A DNA stretch of 21,639 nucleotides from Leptospirillum sp. GTDB lineage: Bacteria; Nitrospirota; Leptospirillia; Leptospirillales; Leptospirillaceae. The position numbers and the translations under genes were made by a program. The notes under the pieces are model-generated. The model ran no database searches, had not been told where the DNA came from, and worked only from the letters and a program-made list of their open reading frames with translations. This document shows positions 1 through 6,959 of this stretch, in pieces (position 1 is the first letter of the stretch; each line of letters begins with the position of its first letter). The DNA lies in assembly GCA_027343785.1 (NCBI GenBank), contig DAHWKF010000079.1, forward strand, positions 1 through 21,639, read 5' to 3'.

Positions 1-1607
1 TTTCGGTTGGCCCTTATCTGGGTTATTTTTTTCCGTCGCTCAAGACCAACCCCCAGGTCAACGTCACCTTTACCGCCGCCCTGATCGTCCTGCTGGTAAT
101 CATCAACGTCTTCGGCCTCAAGGAATCCTCGTGGTTCAGCCTGATGCTGACGGGGTTCGATATCCTCACACAGGTTTCCCTCATGGGTCTGGGCGTCTTC
201 TTCCTCCTGAATTTTCACAAGATCTGGAGCCAGTTCACCATGGGGGTCTCCCCCACATGGCCCCACTTCCTCTATGGAATTTCGATCGCCATGGTCGCCT
301 ATACCGGAATCGAGGCCATCAGCCAGATGGCCTCGGAAGCCAGGGATCCCGGGAAATCCGTTCCCCGGGCCATGTTCATGACGATGGGCACAACGGTTTT
401 CCTGTATGCGGGCATTTCGATGGTCGCCCTCTCGGCGATGGATCCCAAAATTCTTTCCACCACCTGGCAGAATGATCCGATTGCGGGAATTGCCCATTAC
501 ATGCCGCATGTCAGCACGTTTCTCGGACCCTGGATCGCGGTGCTCGGCGCGACGATCCTGACGATCGCCGCCAACGCAGGCCTGATCGGCGTCTCCCGTC
601 TGGCCTACTCCATGTCCAACAACTTTCTGATCCACCCGATTTTCCGGCATACCACCGTCCGATGGAAGACCCCGGTCTACTCCCTTGCCTTTTTCGGCAT
701 TCTGTCCACCGCGATCGTCGCCTTCTTCCCGTACCTAGACATTCTGGCCGATCTTTACAATTACGGGGCCATGCTCTCCTTCACCATGACCCATCTCGCG
801 CTGATCGTTCTCCGGAACAAGGAACCCAACCTTCCGCGTCCTTTCAAAATTCCCCTGTCGCTGGTGATCGGACGGTGGGAAGTTCCCATGACGGCCGTTT
901 TCGGGGTGATGGGAACGGGGGGCGTCTTCCTCATGGTTCTCCTCTTCCACAAATACGGCCGGGTATTCGGCACCGTCTGGATGATCGGTGGCATCCTCTA
1001 CTACCTCTGGTTTCGCCGCCATGAATCCCTCCCGGTCATGCAACGGGTCCAGATCACCGACCTTCCCGACACACCCGAAAAACAGGATCCCCACAAACTC
1101 ATCCTCGTGGCCACCAGCCCGACCCGTCCCTCTCCCATGCTCCGGGACGTCTGCAAGGTCGCCCGGGCGGACGACGCCCGCATCACGGTCATCTCCGTGA
1201 TCGAAGTTCCGCTGACCCTCCCGCTGACGGCGGATATGTCCATCGAAGAAAAGGTGGCGCGACATACGCTGGATCTGTGTCAGGCGATCGGAGTGGAGGA
1301 GGACGTGATCATCGACACGATTCTGGCAAAAGGACGGTCGGTGGGAACATTGCTCAACTTTCACCTGAAGAAAACCCGGGCGGATACCCTGGTGATCAAC
1401 GACACGGGATCAGCGATCTCCCGGACCATTCTGGGAACCGTCGAACGGTCGTCAAATACCGTCACGATCTGGAGTTTCCGGAAGGTGGAAGGGGCCGACC
1501 GGACGCCGACACCCAAACCCCGCCTGACAGGAGAACGGCCGATCATCATCGCCGAAGGGAAGATGGAAAAATCCCCTGGTCCGACGGAAGCTCAGCCCCC
1601 GGCCTGA
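1..1607 (+). CDS. APC-superfamily amino acid/polyamine-type permease with C-terminal USP-like domain (5' end outside window)
   Basis: The reading frame is open from base 3, so the start lies before the window; 534 residues are visible. The first ~335 visible residues form at least eight hydrophobic segments. The segment around AYTGIEAISQMASEARDPGK followed by SVPRA matches the conserved APC loop (Y-x-G-x-E ... E-x-x-P-x-x-x-I/V-P-R-A). A later N-K-E-P-x-L-P-R-P-F-K-I-P stretch is also typical of the family. After the last helix (near VWMIGGILYYLWF) comes a soluble tail of about 150 residues beginning HKLILVATSP. It has the alternating strand/helix pattern and the late ILGTVER region of a universal stress protein domain, as in some APC transporters. 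Substrate cannot be told; amino acid or polyamine uptake is the family expectation. The 3' end overlaps the convergent NADH dehydrogenase gene by 16 bases. Confidence 0.9.
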   Translation, partial: SVGPYLGYFFPSLKTNPQVNVTFTAALIVLLVIINVFGLKESSWFSLMLTGFDILTQVSLMGLGVFFLLNFHKIWSQFTMGVSPTWPHFLYGISIAMVAYTGIEAISQMASEARDPGKSVPRAMFMTMGTTVFLYAGISMVALSAMDPKILSTTWQNDPIAGIAHYMPHVSTFLGPWIAVLGATILTIAANAGLIGVSRLAYSMSNNFLIHPIFRHTTVRWKTPVYSLAFFGILSTAIVAFFPYLDILADLYNYGAMLSFTMTHLALIVLRNKEPNLPRPFKIPLSLVIGRWEVPMTAVFGVMGTGGVFLMVLLFHKYGRVFGTVWMIGGILYYLWFRRHESLPVMQRVQITDLPDTPEKQDPHKLILVATSPTRPSPMLRDVCKVARADDARITVISVIEVPLTLPLTADMSIEEKVARHTLDLCQAIGVEEDVIIDTILAKGRSVGTLLNFHLKKTRADTLVINDTGSAISRTILGTVERSSNTVTIWSFRKVEGADRTPTPKPRLTGERPIIIAEGKMEKSPGPTEAQPPA

Positions 1608-2950
1608 CTCTCCTCCGGAGGCTTCCGGTAGGACGCTTCTTCGTATTCCGGGCAAAGATCGATTTCTGTGGTGGCCCGTTCGAAGAGAACCTTGAGGAAC
1701 AGTCCAAACGTTGAAAAAAGACGGTATCGGACAATCGGAAGCTTGTGGATGTAAACGATGTTCCAGAGAAACCATCCGACGATTCCGCTCAGCGTGAACT
1801 GTTTTGCCGACAGCAATGCGTAGTTGTCACCGATGGAGACAAAACCTCCGACGTGATTGTGGGCAAAAATCCTTTCGGGTTTGCGGGTAAGCCGCGCAAC
1901 GATGTTGTGGGCCACGGTTTTTGCCTGGCGAACGGCCGTCTGTGCGGTGGGCGGGTAGGGCTTCCCCTCCCAGGGATTCAGGCAGGAAGCATTGTCCCCC
2001 ACGACCCAGACATGATCCATCGACGGGCTTTCCAGCGTCCCCTTAACCTTGATCCGCCCCTGTCCATCCTTTTCAAGCGGCAGGCTGGCCGTCAGGGGAT
2101 TCGTCCTGACCCCCGCCGCCCAGATCAGCGTGTCGGTCCGCAAGGGGGCGAGACCCTTGATCTCCATCACACCGTCCCTGTACCCTTCAAGACGCCCTTC
2201 AAGAAACACCTCGATTCCGATCTTCCGAAGCCTTTCGAGCGCATCCAGGGACAGTTTTTCCGGAAGGGACGGCAGTATCCTCCCGGTGGCCTCGACCAGA
2301 ATGACGCGGATCTCCTCCCTGGAAATCCGCCGACCGAAGTCCCGCAAAAGCTCCCGGTTGGCGTATTCGTAAATCTCTCCCGCAAGCTCGACCCCGGTCG
2401 GTCCCCCCCCCACCACCACAAACGTCAGGGCGGCCTTCCGGCTTTCCGGATCCTCTTCCCAGTAGGCCTTTTCGAACATCCGGATCAGGTGGTTGTTGAT
2501 GGCGGACGCGTCTTTCAGCGATTTCAGGGTAAAGACGTTTTCAAGTCGGGATTCCATGCCGTAGAAGTTGGTCTCGCTGCCCAGGGCAATCACCAGATCA
2601 TCAAACTGCATGGTCCGATGAACGGTTTCGACCGTTTTTTGGGCCAGATCGATGTCCAGTACCTCTCCGATGTGCGCGTGAATACGGGTCTTGCGAAAAA
2701 TTTTCCGGACGGAATGGGCGATATAGCGTGGTTCCAGCGCTCCGGTGGCGGTGCTGTGCAACATAGGAGTGAATAGGAAATAATTTCTGCGGTCAATGAC
2801 CGTAATCCAGACATCCGGATGATCTTTCAGGAAACGGTCCAGATAGACCGCTGTATAGAGTCCGCCAAAACCGGCCCCCAGAACCAGGATCCGGTAAGGC
2901 CTCCCCGAACCTGTTCCCCCGGGAGGAGCGCTTGAGCCTTTTTCAGACAT
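1592..2950 (-). CDS. ndh: Type-II NADH dehydrogenase (NADH:quinone oxidoreductase, FAD)
   Basis: Single-subunit, non-proton-pumping oxidoreductase that passes electrons from NADH to membrane quinone. The N-terminus has the FAD dinucleotide fold (VLGAGFGGLYTAVYL). The middle has the NADH fold (VVVGGGPTGVELAGEIYEY). Near the C-terminus is the second FAD motif (VWVVGDNA), followed by the quinone-site signature A-Q-T-A-V-R-Q. The last ~60 residues contain a hydrophobic/amphipathic stretch (FGLFLKVLF) suited to membrane attachment. About 452 residues, normal for NDH-2. The redox cysteines expected of sulfide:quinone reductase are not evident. I chose ATG at 2950: it overlaps the upstream permease stop by 8 bases and has GGGGAG just upstream. 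An in-frame start at 3004 would only lengthen a low-complexity N-terminus. Transcribed with the NCS1 permease. Confidence 0.9.
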   Translation of the reverse strand: MSEKGSSAPPGGTGSGRPYRILVLGAGFGGLYTAVYLDRFLKDHPDVWITVIDRRNYFLFTPMLHSTATGALEPRYIAHSVRKIFRKTRIHAHIGEVLDIDLAQKTVETVHRTMQFDDLVIALGSETNFYGMESRLENVFTLKSLKDASAINNHLIRMFEKAYWEEDPESRKAALTFVVVGGGPTGVELAGEIYEYANRELLRDFGRRISREEIRVILVEATGRILPSLPEKLSLDALERLRKIGIEVFLEGRLEGYRDGVMEIKGLAPLRTDTLIWAAGVRTNPLTASLPLEKDGQGRIKVKGTLESPSMDHVWVVGDNASCLNPWEGKPYPPTAQTAVRQAKTVAHNIVARLTRKPERIFAHNHVGGFVSIGDNYALLSAKQFTLSGIVGWFLWNIVYIHKLPIVRYRLFSTFGLFLKVLFERATTEIDLCPEYEEASYRKPPEESQAGG

Positions 2951-4397
2951 CTTCTCCCCGTTTTTGAAGCTTCCATTCTTCGTTGGCATCCTTTTCCAGC
3001 GCACAGGCGGTGCCTTCCCCCACCCACCGCAGGGTCAGGAGGTATGTTCCTCCCGTCCACAGGATCGTCGGCAGCGCGACACCCGTCATATGGACCGCCT
3101 GCGGAAAAAGGTGCGGAACCGTATAGTAAAAAGCGATTCCCAGCCCCAGCGCAAAAAATCCGGCAGGGTTAAAACCGCCTTTTCCCCAATAACGGGAATG
3201 AAATGACGGATCAAACAGGGATCGGGCGTCCAGATTGCGTTTCCGGTAAAAAAGGTAGTCTGCCAGGACGAGGCTCCACAAGGGGATGAAAATTCCTCCG
3301 ATCGTGGTCAGAAAGGCGATGAAGTATTGGATAAAACTTGTAAACATGAGCGGGATGAAGGCCGTCAGGATCTGGACCGTAGAGACGACCGCCAGGGATC
3401 GGGTGGGATTCGGTGATTTTCCTTGACGGTTTTGCAGGGCCAAAAGCGCCGTGCCGGCGCCATACAGGTTGCTGGCGCTGACACTGACAGAAGAAAGGAA
3501 GATCACGGAAAGGGCTACCCCCGACAGCCCCAGGCGCGCCATCATGCGCGAAGGGTCGCTGTCGTCAGCGCTCAGATGACCGGACGCCAGACCCAGCCCG
3601 ATCACTCCGGCTGCTCCGACCAAAACGAACCACGCCTGCCCGAACCAGATTCCGAGCCATGATCCCCAGACCGCGACAGTGCGGGTTCTGGAGAATCGGG
3701 CGAAATCCCCGACCTGCAGCCAGGTCCAGATGTTGATGAAGGAGATATCGACAAGCTGGACCGGAGAGAAAGCCGGGGCGGAATGGCGGTAGGACAGGAT
3801 CTGCGAGAGGTTCCACCGGGAAAGGACTTCATAGGTTTCAACCCCTCCAAAGCCCAGGAGAAGGAGGGAGGAAATCCACTTCAGGATCTTGATTGCCCCC
3901 GGACCCAGGGTCGCCACGACACCCTGCAACACCCCGATCAGCAGGATGGCGAGAACAAGAAAGAAGGTGTCCGTATGCCCCGCCCCGGCGGAAAAACCGC
4001 TTCCTTTCCAGATCTGGACGATGGACGCTGAACCGATGTAAGTCGTGACCGTCGTCCAGCCGACCTGTACGACCGTCTCGGCAACCCCCAGAAACAGGTC
4101 TCCCCCCCGGACGCCCAGCGCGGGACGGGCCAGGGCAACGGTCGCGGCCCCGTAACGGTAAGCGATGTAGGCAAGGGTGGCCCAGGGAAGGATGATCAGG
4201 GGCGTCCAGAAAAACGTATTCCAGAACAGGAAAGGGATTCCGGATAATGCCAGAAGCCCCCCGAAATACCAGCTGGAAGCGTTTGCGCCGTCTCCGAACC
4301 AGTTCCAGAACAGGTCGAAAAAACCGTAGGTTCTCTCAGAGGGAGAGACGGGACGGATACCCGTATGGTCCATGCGCCATGAGGACCAAAATCGCAC
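2943..4397 (-). CDS. NCS1-family nucleobase permease (cytosine/purine/allantoin type)
   Basis: A 484-residue, almost wholly hydrophobic protein with about twelve membrane segments. NCS1 features visible include the N-terminal aromatic stretch FDLFWNWFGDGANASSWYFG. The loop after the second helix (YRYGAATVALARPALGVRGG) corresponds to the family's G-x-x-x-x-x-x-R-x-x-x-G-x-x-G region. It is followed by VQVGWTTVTTYIGSAS, where the GW pair lines the substrate site. Members import cytosine, hydantoins, purines or thiamine precursors with Na+ or H+; the exact substrate cannot be read here. Start is GTG at 4397, supported by AGGAG nine bases upstream; an internal ATG at 4373 lacks a comparable site. 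The 3' end overlaps ndh, implying one transcript and coupled translation, an unusual partner for a nucleobase carrier. Confidence 0.88.
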   Translation of the reverse strand: MRFWSSWRMDHTGIRPVSPSERTYGFFDLFWNWFGDGANASSWYFGGLLALSGIPFLFWNTFFWTPLIILPWATLAYIAYRYGAATVALARPALGVRGGDLFLGVAETVVQVGWTTVTTYIGSASIVQIWKGSGFSAGAGHTDTFFLVLAILLIGVLQGVVATLGPGAIKILKWISSLLLLGFGGVETYEVLSRWNLSQILSYRHSAPAFSPVQLVDISFINIWTWLQVGDFARFSRTRTVAVWGSWLGIWFGQAWFVLVGAAGVIGLGLASGHLSADDSDPSRMMARLGLSGVALSVIFLSSVSVSASNLYGAGTALLALQNRQGKSPNPTRSLAVVSTVQILTAFIPLMFTSFIQYFIAFLTTIGGIFIPLWSLVLADYLFYRKRNLDARSLFDPSFHSRYWGKGGFNPAGFFALGLGIAFYYTVPHLFPQAVHMTGVALPTILWTGGTYLLTLRWVGEGTACALEKDANEEWKLQKRGEDV

Positions 4398-4483
4398 GAT
4401 CCGTCACTCCTCACGCAGCGTTTCTCCCGGATTGACCTCCAAAACCGCCGAAAAGCCCTCTTCCCGGGACTGAAGAAGGTTTT

Positions 4484-4516
4484 TTGATTGAAATAAAACA
4501 CTTATAGTGATAGTGT
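4484..4516 (+). promoter_or_regulatory. Possible promoter/operator between the divergent permease and der operons
   Basis: TTGATT at 4484-4489 resembles a -35 box, and GATAGT at 4509-4514 is the best -10 candidate, with a long 19-base spacer. Over it lies an imperfect dyad, ACACT (4498-4502) with AGTGT (4512-4516), and a tandem ATAGTG. The position, 34-66 bases before the small-protein ATG and in a 152-bp divergent gap, suits a promoter with an operator. The match itself is weak. Confidence 0.25.
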
Positions 4517-4549
4517 AAGGGACAGAAGTTGTGAAAGAAAGGGCCTTCG

Positions 4550-4732
4550 ATGTCCGGCAACGAAATCTACGATCACGTATCCAGAATCAATGTCGTTATG
4601 GTATACGGATTTCTGGCCGTCATGGCGGGAGGGCTCGTTGTGGTTTTCCTCCAGTGGGTCTACCAGAGATTCGTCCGTCGCACCCATCCCCCGGAATATA
4701 CCGAAAAACCCCGGATCTTCCGCAAGGACTGA
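4550..4732 (+). CDS. Small single-pass membrane protein, unknown function
   Basis: Sixty residues, starting MSGNEIYDHVSRIN. One strong transmembrane segment at about residues 15-37 (VVMVYGFLAVMAGGLVVVFL) is followed by a basic, Pro-rich tail (QRFVRRTHPPEY...), so the C-terminus is probably cytoplasmic by the positive-inside rule. I do not recognise the family. Its size and layout resemble small accessory subunits of membrane complexes, but nothing specific supports that. A modest purine-rich site (GAAAGGG) precedes the ATG. Only 33 bases separate its stop from the next gene on the same strand, so it probably leads the operon ending in der. Confidence 0.6.
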   Translation: MSGNEIYDHVSRINVVMVYGFLAVMAGGLVVVFLQWVYQRFVRRTHPPEYTEKPRIFRKD

Positions 4733-4765
4733 TCCCGGGACAATATTCAAATTTTTGACAGTCGG

Positions 4766-5482
4766 GTGTTCATCAGTCCTATGTGGATCATTGGGGATGG
4801 AGGCTCCCCCGAAAGGGCACCCTCCGATACGCTGGAATCCTGTGCTATTGCAGTGTCTGAATGGGCGGACGGCATCCTTGTCAGGGTATGGGCAACATTG
4901 GACGGCCAGCTTGTCCTTTCGCCCTCCTCCGTCCTCCCGTCGGCCAACGGAGAGATCGAGGTCGAAAAGACAACCCGGGAGGATCTGCTGTCCCGCCCGC
5001 CTGTCTCGCCCGTGACGGGACAACCCTACCGCCTCTCCTCCCTGGAGGAATTTCTTGTCTACCTGTCCCTGACACCGGTCAGGGGATTTCTGGAGCCGGC
5101 CGGCCAGGTCGGGGAAAAGACCCCGCATGCCGAACGTTTTTGGGAGTCTGTCCGGTCCGCGTCACCCCGGCTCCCCCTTCATCTTGTCCTTTCCCCCCAA
5201 CATCCGCTCCCGGACGGAATTTCCCCCCCATTCGTATGGAGACGAACCCACAATGAATGGCCCGGATCCGACGGGAAAAAAGAGCAGTGGATTCTCGACG
5301 GCTCCCTGTTTTCCTCCGGGAATCCCCCGGATCTCGCCCGTTTTTTGATTACGGGGGCCATTTCACCAGAACTGGTTAGACGGCTTCATTCCATCCGCGG
5401 ACTCTGGGGAGTCGTTACCCCTACGCCTTATTTCACGCGCAAAGCCCTCGCCAAAGCGACAGCCGGAGCGGACCGGCCGTGA
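4766..5482 (+). CDS. GDPD-like protein lacking all catalytic residues (predicted pseudoenzyme)
   Basis: 238 residues. The order of conserved blocks follows glycerophosphodiester phosphodiesterase: residues 8-24 (IIGDGGSPERAPSDTLE) align with the I-x-H-R-G ... A-P-E-N-T block. Residues 34-47 (ADGILVRVWATLDG) align with A-D-x-I-E-x-D-V-x-x-T-x-D-G, and PYRLSSLEEFL aligns with the I-P-x-L-E-E-x-L block. The final GLWGVVTPTP resembles the closing strand G-V-D-G-I-I-T-D-x-P. Each catalytic or metal position is changed: His-Arg to G10-D11, Glu to S20, Glu/Asp to L38/R40, His-Asp to P53-S54. Start taken as GTG 4766; ATG 4781 is the alternative, and neither has a strong ribosome site. The stop overlaps the der start (GTGA), which supports real translation. 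The family call is by eye; a different TIM-barrel relative is possible. Confidence 0.7.
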   Translation: MFISPMWIIGDGGSPERAPSDTLESCAIAVSEWADGILVRVWATLDGQLVLSPSSVLPSANGEIEVEKTTREDLLSRPPVSPVTGQPYRLSSLEEFLVYLSLTPVRGFLEPAGQVGEKTPHAERFWESVRSASPRLPLHLVLSPQHPLPDGISPPFVWRRTHNEWPGSDGKKEQWILDGSLFSSGNPPDLARFLITGAISPELVRRLHSIRGLWGVVTPTPYFTRKALAKATAGADRP

Positions 5483-6888
5483 AAATACCACCGCTGATCG
5501 CCATTCTCGGACGTCCCAACGTCGGCAAGTCAACCCTCTTCAACCGCCTTCTCTCCCGGAAAGAGGCGATCGTCGAAGATCGTCCGGGGGTCACCCGAGA
5601 CCGGCATTACAGTCAGGGGACCTATGGGCGCAAAAGTTTCCGGCTTGTCGACACCGGAGGCATCCTGTTCGGGGACGACCACCCCCTGGGCGACTCTATC
5701 CGGAAACAGGCGCTTTTCGCTCTCGAAGAAGCCGATGCCATCATTTATGTCATGGACGGAAGGGAGGGATATCTCCCCGTAGACGCCGACGTGATCGGAC
5801 GGATCCGCAGATCCGGAAAGCCGGCCGTGTTTGCCGTCAACAAGGTGGATACCGTCAAGACCGAAGAGGTCCTCTCCGAATTCCACCGCCATGGCGTCGA
5901 CCCGCTCGTCGGCATTTCTGCCGCCCACGGACGAAATGTGGACGCGATTCTGGACGCGTTCATGGACCTCATGCCCGACACGCTGGAGACATATCCGGTC
6001 GATCCGGGCATCCGTTTTTCCGACGCATCGGAGTCGGATATCCAGGAATGGCTCAAGAGGAGGATCTCCGACCCTCCCCGCGTGGCGGTCATCGGCCGTC
6101 CCAACGTCGGGAAATCCACCCTGATCAACCGCCTCCTGGGGGAGGAACGTCTGGTGACGAGTCCCATACCCGGGACGACCCGGGACGCCATCGACACGCT
6201 CGTCACCTACCGCAACAGGAACTATCATTTCGTCGATACCGCGGGGCTCAGGAAAAAAGGAAAGGTGGCCGAAGCTTCGGAGCTATACGCCCAGATCCGG
6301 ACTGACCGGGCCATTTTGGAGTCGGAAATCGCGGTTGTGCTGCTGTCGGCCGAAGACGGTCTGACGGACGGGGATCTCCGGATTATCCGGCAAGTGATCG
6401 ACCATCGGCGAGGCTTGATCCTGGCATGGAACAAATGGGATATCCTCCCCGAGGAAGACGTCCGATCCTCCCCCCCTTTCCGCGATGTCCGCGAGCGCTA
6501 TCCATTCCTGGCCTTCGCGCCCATGTTCGGCTGTTCAGCCCTGACAGGCTTTCACGTTTCGCAGCTCTTCCAGCACATCAACACCGTCCGGGAGTGGTAC
6601 TTCACCCGCATACCGACATCGGAACTCAACGCGCTGATCCTCCCTCTGGTCGAATCTTCCCCTCCGCCCCGTCTGAAGAACCATCCGGTCCGCATCTTCT
6701 ACGTCACCCAGGTCCAGATCGCACCGAGCGTCATCATGGCGTTTGTGAATCGACCCGAAGGGATTTCCCTCCAGTACCGGCAGTTCCTGTCCCGTAAAAT
6801 CCGGGAAAAATATGCGTTCACCGGGGTGCCGTTCCTGCTGAAAATCCAGGCAAAAAGCCGCAGGAACCGGGATTCCTCCGAAAAATAA
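5479..6888 (+). CDS. der: Ribosome biogenesis GTPase Der (EngA), two G domains
   Basis: 469 residues, a little longer than the usual 440-490 midpoint. Two tandem GTPase domains define the family. The first has GRPNVGKS at residues 11-18, switch DTGG and NKVD near 121. The second has GRPNVGKS near 206, DTAGLR and NKWD near 318. The remaining C-terminal ~110 residues form the KH-like RNA-binding domain (HPVRIFYVTQVQIAPSVIMAFVN). Der acts in the cytoplasm on maturation of the 50S subunit and is generally essential. The GTG start at 5479 overlaps the upstream TGA, with a GGAG about ten bases before it, indicating translational coupling to the GDPD-like gene. The stop codon sits inside the U-tract side of the hairpin that ends ppsA. 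Confidence 0.97.
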   Translation: MKIPPLIAILGRPNVGKSTLFNRLLSRKEAIVEDRPGVTRDRHYSQGTYGRKSFRLVDTGGILFGDDHPLGDSIRKQALFALEEADAIIYVMDGREGYLPVDADVIGRIRRSGKPAVFAVNKVDTVKTEEVLSEFHRHGVDPLVGISAAHGRNVDAILDAFMDLMPDTLETYPVDPGIRFSDASESDIQEWLKRRISDPPRVAVIGRPNVGKSTLINRLLGEERLVTSPIPGTTRDAIDTLVTYRNRNYHFVDTAGLRKKGKVAEASELYAQIRTDRAILESEIAVVLLSAEDGLTDGDLRIIRQVIDHRRGLILAWNKWDILPEEDVRSSPPFRDVRERYPFLAFAPMFGCSALTGFHVSQLFQHINTVREWYFTRIPTSELNALILPLVESSPPPRLKNHPVRIFYVTQVQIAPSVIMAFVNRPEGISLQYRQFLSRKIREKYAFTGVPFLLKIQAKSRRNRDSSEK

Positions 6889-6922
6889 TAAAAGGGGAAA
6901 GGCCGACGGGCCATTCCCCTTT
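6883..6922 (-). terminator. Rho-independent terminator of ppsA, possibly bidirectional
   Basis: AAAGGGGAA (6891-6899) pairs with TTCCCCTTT (6914-6922). Inside it, after an A/A mismatch, GGCC pairs with GGCC around the loop GACG. Read on the minus strand, the hairpin is followed by a T-rich tract (TTTTATTATTTTT), the standard form, 38 bases after the ppsA stop. On the plus strand only TTT follows, so termination of der there would be weaker. A second small dyad, GGGGGA/TCCCCC at 6926-6943, lies between it and ppsA. Confidence 0.85.
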
Positions 6923-6959
6923 CGCGGGGGACATATCTCCCCCCAAACCGGGTTTTCCG

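Noticed and set aside
1592..2950. Sulfide:quinone oxidoreductase instead of NADH dehydrogenase
   Set aside because: The expected redox cysteines are not seen, while a complete NADH-binding GGGPTGVE motif and the A-Q-x-A-x-x-Q quinone motif are present.
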